DNA of 64,000 nt, from the NCBI RefSeq assembly GCF_009193295.2, contig NZ_CP059973.1, positions 4,712,001 to 4,776,000 of the forward strand, written 5' to 3'. The stretch's first letter is position 1. The number at the start of each line of letters is the position of its first letter. The DNA is from Bacteroides luhongzhouii (GTDB lineage Bacteria > Bacteroidota > Bacteroidia > Bacteroidales > Bacteroidaceae). Positions 62,048 through 64,000 of this stretch are shown here, piece by piece. The notes beneath the pieces are model-generated. The model did not search any database and had not been told where the DNA came from. It worked only from the letters and a program-made list of their open reading frames with translations. A program made the translations under genes and the position numbers.

Positions 62048-63379
62048 TTAACTCCTCTTTATCTTTTTCCTTCTGCTTCTGCGCCTCTGTTGTTTCTGGC
62101 GGCTGTAACGCTGCCATCTTTTATAAATCATCCAGCCACTCATCAATGCAACAACGACAAAGATAAGAATAGTTATACCAACCCCCAAATTATCACCCTT
62201 AATACGCGACCAAATATCAAGAACTTCTTTTGTCTGATCGCCAAAGTCACGAATCATGGCACATCGTTCCACCACTTTGCGATCCGGGTATTGTATCTTA
62301 TCAATTTGTATGCTGTCTGCACCCGGTCCGAAAAAGTAACTTAAATCGGCATAATAATGGAGGGTCGTATCTATTTTCTCTTCCAGTATGTCGGGCGTAG
62401 CTATGGAACTTACATATCCGCAGAAATCCATATTCCGCAAAGCAATGTCCGGACGGCACATAAAGTTGATAAAATAACTGGCTGCTTCCGGATTTCTGGC
62501 ATATTTCGGAATCACCCAACCGTCATACCAGATATTGCTCCCTTCCTCGGGAACTTCATAATCCAAGTCCACTCCTACCGCATTTGCCTCTTCAATCGCC
62601 CAGATTGCGTCACCGCTCCAAGTCATATTCAGCCAAGCTTTATTCTTCGTCATCATCTCCTTACCGAAATCCGCTTCCCAACCGGCAATATTCGGTTTCA
62701 AGGCTTTCAGGTATTTTTCGGCCAGTTCCATCGCACGTGGAGAGTAGTCGTTCATCAGCTCTTCTACTGTCACCGTTCCGTCTTTCAACTCCTTCGCATG
62801 TGCATAGATGACGGCTGTTCCGTAAGCATCACGATAACTATCCTTCATCAGGATTTTTCCGGCGTACTTTTTATTCCAAAGACAATCCCAGGACAACGCT
62901 ACCGAATCGGGTACATAGGCTCGGTTATACAGAATTCCAGCCGTTCCCCACATATAACAGACAGCATAGCGGCTCGCTTTCTCACCCGGTTGGCTCAATT
63001 TATTGATTTGTTCGCGGATAAACGGAGCTACATTATTTATGTAGTTAGGAGAATGTGCAAAATTCGTATCGATGGGCAGTAGCAAATGTTTCTTCAACAT
63101 ACGCTCGATGATATATTCCGAAGGACAGACCACATCAAAATCCTCATGCCCCTTTTCAATCTTCGTCAGCATGATCTCGTTGATGTCGAATGTCTGGTAA
63201 ACGATACGTATATTCTCACCGGTCTGTTCTTTATAATATGCCTGGAAATCCTCGAGTACACCTTCGCCGATGTAGTCTGCCCAGTTGTAGATTTTAAGAA
63301 CCCGCTCACGAGGTTCACCGGAGTTGTAGCATCCGGTCAAGGTCAGTAAGAGCAGGATTACGGGAATTATTCTTTTCAT
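62048..63379 (-). CDS. potD: Spermidine/putrescine ABC transporter substrate-binding lipoprotein
   Basis: 443 residues from ATG 63379 (MKRIIPVILLLLTLTGCYNS, lipobox Cys near residue 17). PotD fold: VLKIYNWADYIGEGVLEDFQ, YDVVCPSEYIIERML-type hinge (FDVVCPSEYIIERMLKKHLL), YMWGTAGILYNRAYVPDS and MTWSGDAIWAIEEANAVGVD. After residue 385 a membrane helix (NLGVGITILIFVVVALMSGW) and a very basic tail (QQRRRSRRKKIKRS) extend the protein beyond the usual PotD end. It lies 32 bp after potC. Binds polyamine for import by the PotABC complex. Confidence 0.92.
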   Translation of the reverse strand: MKRIIPVILLLLTLTGCYNSGEPRERVLKIYNWADYIGEGVLEDFQAYYKEQTGENIRIVYQTFDINEIMLTKIEKGHEDFDVVCPSEYIIERMLKKHLLLPIDTNFAHSPNYINNVAPFIREQINKLSQPGEKASRYAVCYMWGTAGILYNRAYVPDSVALSWDCLWNKKYAGKILMKDSYRDAYGTAVIYAHAKELKDGTVTVEELMNDYSPRAMELAEKYLKALKPNIAGWEADFGKEMMTKNKAWLNMTWSGDAIWAIEEANAVGVDLDYEVPEEGSNIWYDGWVIPKYARNPEAASYFINFMCRPDIALRNMDFCGYVSSIATPDILEEKIDTTLHYYADLSYFFGPGADSIQIDKIQYPDRKVVERCAMIRDFGDQTKEVLDIWSRIKGDNLGVGITILIFVVVALMSGWMIYKRWQRYSRQKQQRRRSRRKKIKRS

Positions 63380-63411
63380 TTTATTTACGTAGTAGCACAT
63401 TTGATGGTCTA

Positions 63412-64000
63412 TTAATCTTTTTTCTTCGTTTTTCCTGCCCGGTAATTGATGGCAATCAACAACGCCAATACCACGACAAAAATGATAGCCGAAAGCGGAC
63501 GAAGTTCCGGGGTCAGTCCTCCCTTACGGGCATCGGCGTAGATGTAAGTAGAGAGTGTCTCCAAACCTTGATTACCAATGGTAAAGACAGTTACGGCAAA
63601 ATCGTCAATGGACAGGGTCAATGCAAGCATAAAACCACTAATCATTCCCGGACGAATCTCGGGAACAATGACTTTCCACAAAGCCTGCATGGGAGTCGCT
63701 CCCAAGTCAAGAGCAGCCTCATAAATATTCGGATTCATCTGCTTCAAACGAGGCAGAACGCTCAAAACAACATATGGCGTACAAAAGGTAATATGAGCAA
63801 GCACTACGGTTGTGTATCCTTGCGTGATTCCCAGAGACACAAACAAAAGAAACAGTGATATACCGGTGATAATATCACCATTCAGAATTGGAATACTGTT
63901 CACAAATCCAATCGCTTTGCGTGAACGGGCTTTCAGGTTGAATATACCGATAGCGGCAATGCTTCCCAATAATGTAGATGCGGTTGCAGCCAGCAGGGCG
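63412..64000 (-). CDS. potC: Polyamine ABC transporter permease (5' end outside window)
   Basis: C-terminal 196 codons; the frame stays open to the window edge (ALLAATASTLLGSIAAIGIF). Binding-protein-dependent permease domain with several membrane helices and the EAA loop (EAALDLGATPMQALWKVIVP), plus GMISGFMLALTLSIDDFAVT, which is PotC-typical. It precedes potD by 32 bp on the same strand, so potA, potB and potC are expected just outside the window. Confidence 0.92.
   Translation of the reverse strand, partial: ALLAATASTLLGSIAAIGIFNLKARSRKAIGFVNSIPILNGDIITGISLFLLFVSLGITQGYTTVVLAHITFCTPYVVLSVLPRLKQMNPNIYEAALDLGATPMQALWKVIVPEIRPGMISGFMLALTLSIDDFAVTVFTIGNQGLETLSTYIYADARKGGLTPELRPLSAIIFVVVLALLIAINYRAGKTKKKD

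Noticed and set aside
61896..62117. 73-codon minus-strand frame overlapping the potD end
   Set aside because: Mostly lies in the basic tail of potD in another frame; only the small ATG frame at 62008 has some merit.

Overview
The window is chromosomal DNA of a gut Bacteroides, most likely close to the B. thetaiotaomicron / ovatus group. This rests on the TAnnTTTG (-7) promoters, a SusC/SusD locus with an ECF sigma/FecR pair, lipoproteins ending a hydrophobic stretch in a lipobox Cys, rpsP with an Ala/Glu/Lys-rich tail, and a fucR-fucI-fucA-fucK-mutarotase-fucP order matching the known B. thetaiotaomicron fucose operon. No rRNA, tRNA, CRISPR array or intact insertion sequence was seen.

Layout. 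1-11.3 kb: a truncated GH20 hexosaminidase lipoprotein, a CDF metal exporter, two tandem copies of a module (His-rich small membrane protein + TonB-dependent receptor), an AspT/YidE/YbjL transporter and a decayed second CDF gene. 11.5-16.2 kb: a hexuronate/KDG locus, with kdgK-kdgA divergent from a LacI regulator plus altronate dehydratase and two copies of one palindromic operator. 16.2-20.7 kb: marR-tolC-emrA-emrB efflux operon with a 24-bp palindrome on its promoter. 20.9-23.2 kb: membrane protein, winged-helix regulator, CreD. 23.2-26.8 kb: a possible small RNA, then dinB, an ECF sigma with a Cys-rich tail, a GNAT enzyme and an HxlR regulator on the minus strand, facing a DJ-1/PfpI protein, and a histidine-kinase remnant. 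26.9-37.3 kb: a hybrid sensor kinase, then a five-gene operon of RND efflux pump plus LytS/LytTR two-component system. 37.5-39.5 kb: NhaC-type antiporter and rpsP. 39.7-46.5 kb: fucose operon. 46.6-57.0 kb: polysaccharide utilisation locus with sigma, anti-sigma, SusC, SusD, two GH18-fold proteins and a LamG-type lipoprotein. 57.2-64 kb: nuclease remnant, Rpn-type nuclease, a membrane REC-AraC protein, a lipoprotein, an AlkD-like protein, and potD/potC.

How the parts fit. The hexosaminidase, the PUL (GH18-type folds) and the fucose operon point to use of host or diet N-acetylhexosamine- and fucose-containing glycans: the PUL would bind and import glycan and the fuc genes would catabolise released fucose. 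The uronate locus feeds KDG into the Entner-Doudoroff aldolase.

The most unusual signal is a set of five intergenic arrays at about 3.4, 23.4, 26.5, 46.5 and 57.0 kb. All lie downstream of gene 3' ends. Each is built of palindromic or alternately inverted units on a register of 22 bp (21-23 bp in the longest), while the unit sequence differs from array to array. I know of no described element with this architecture, although I could not search for one.
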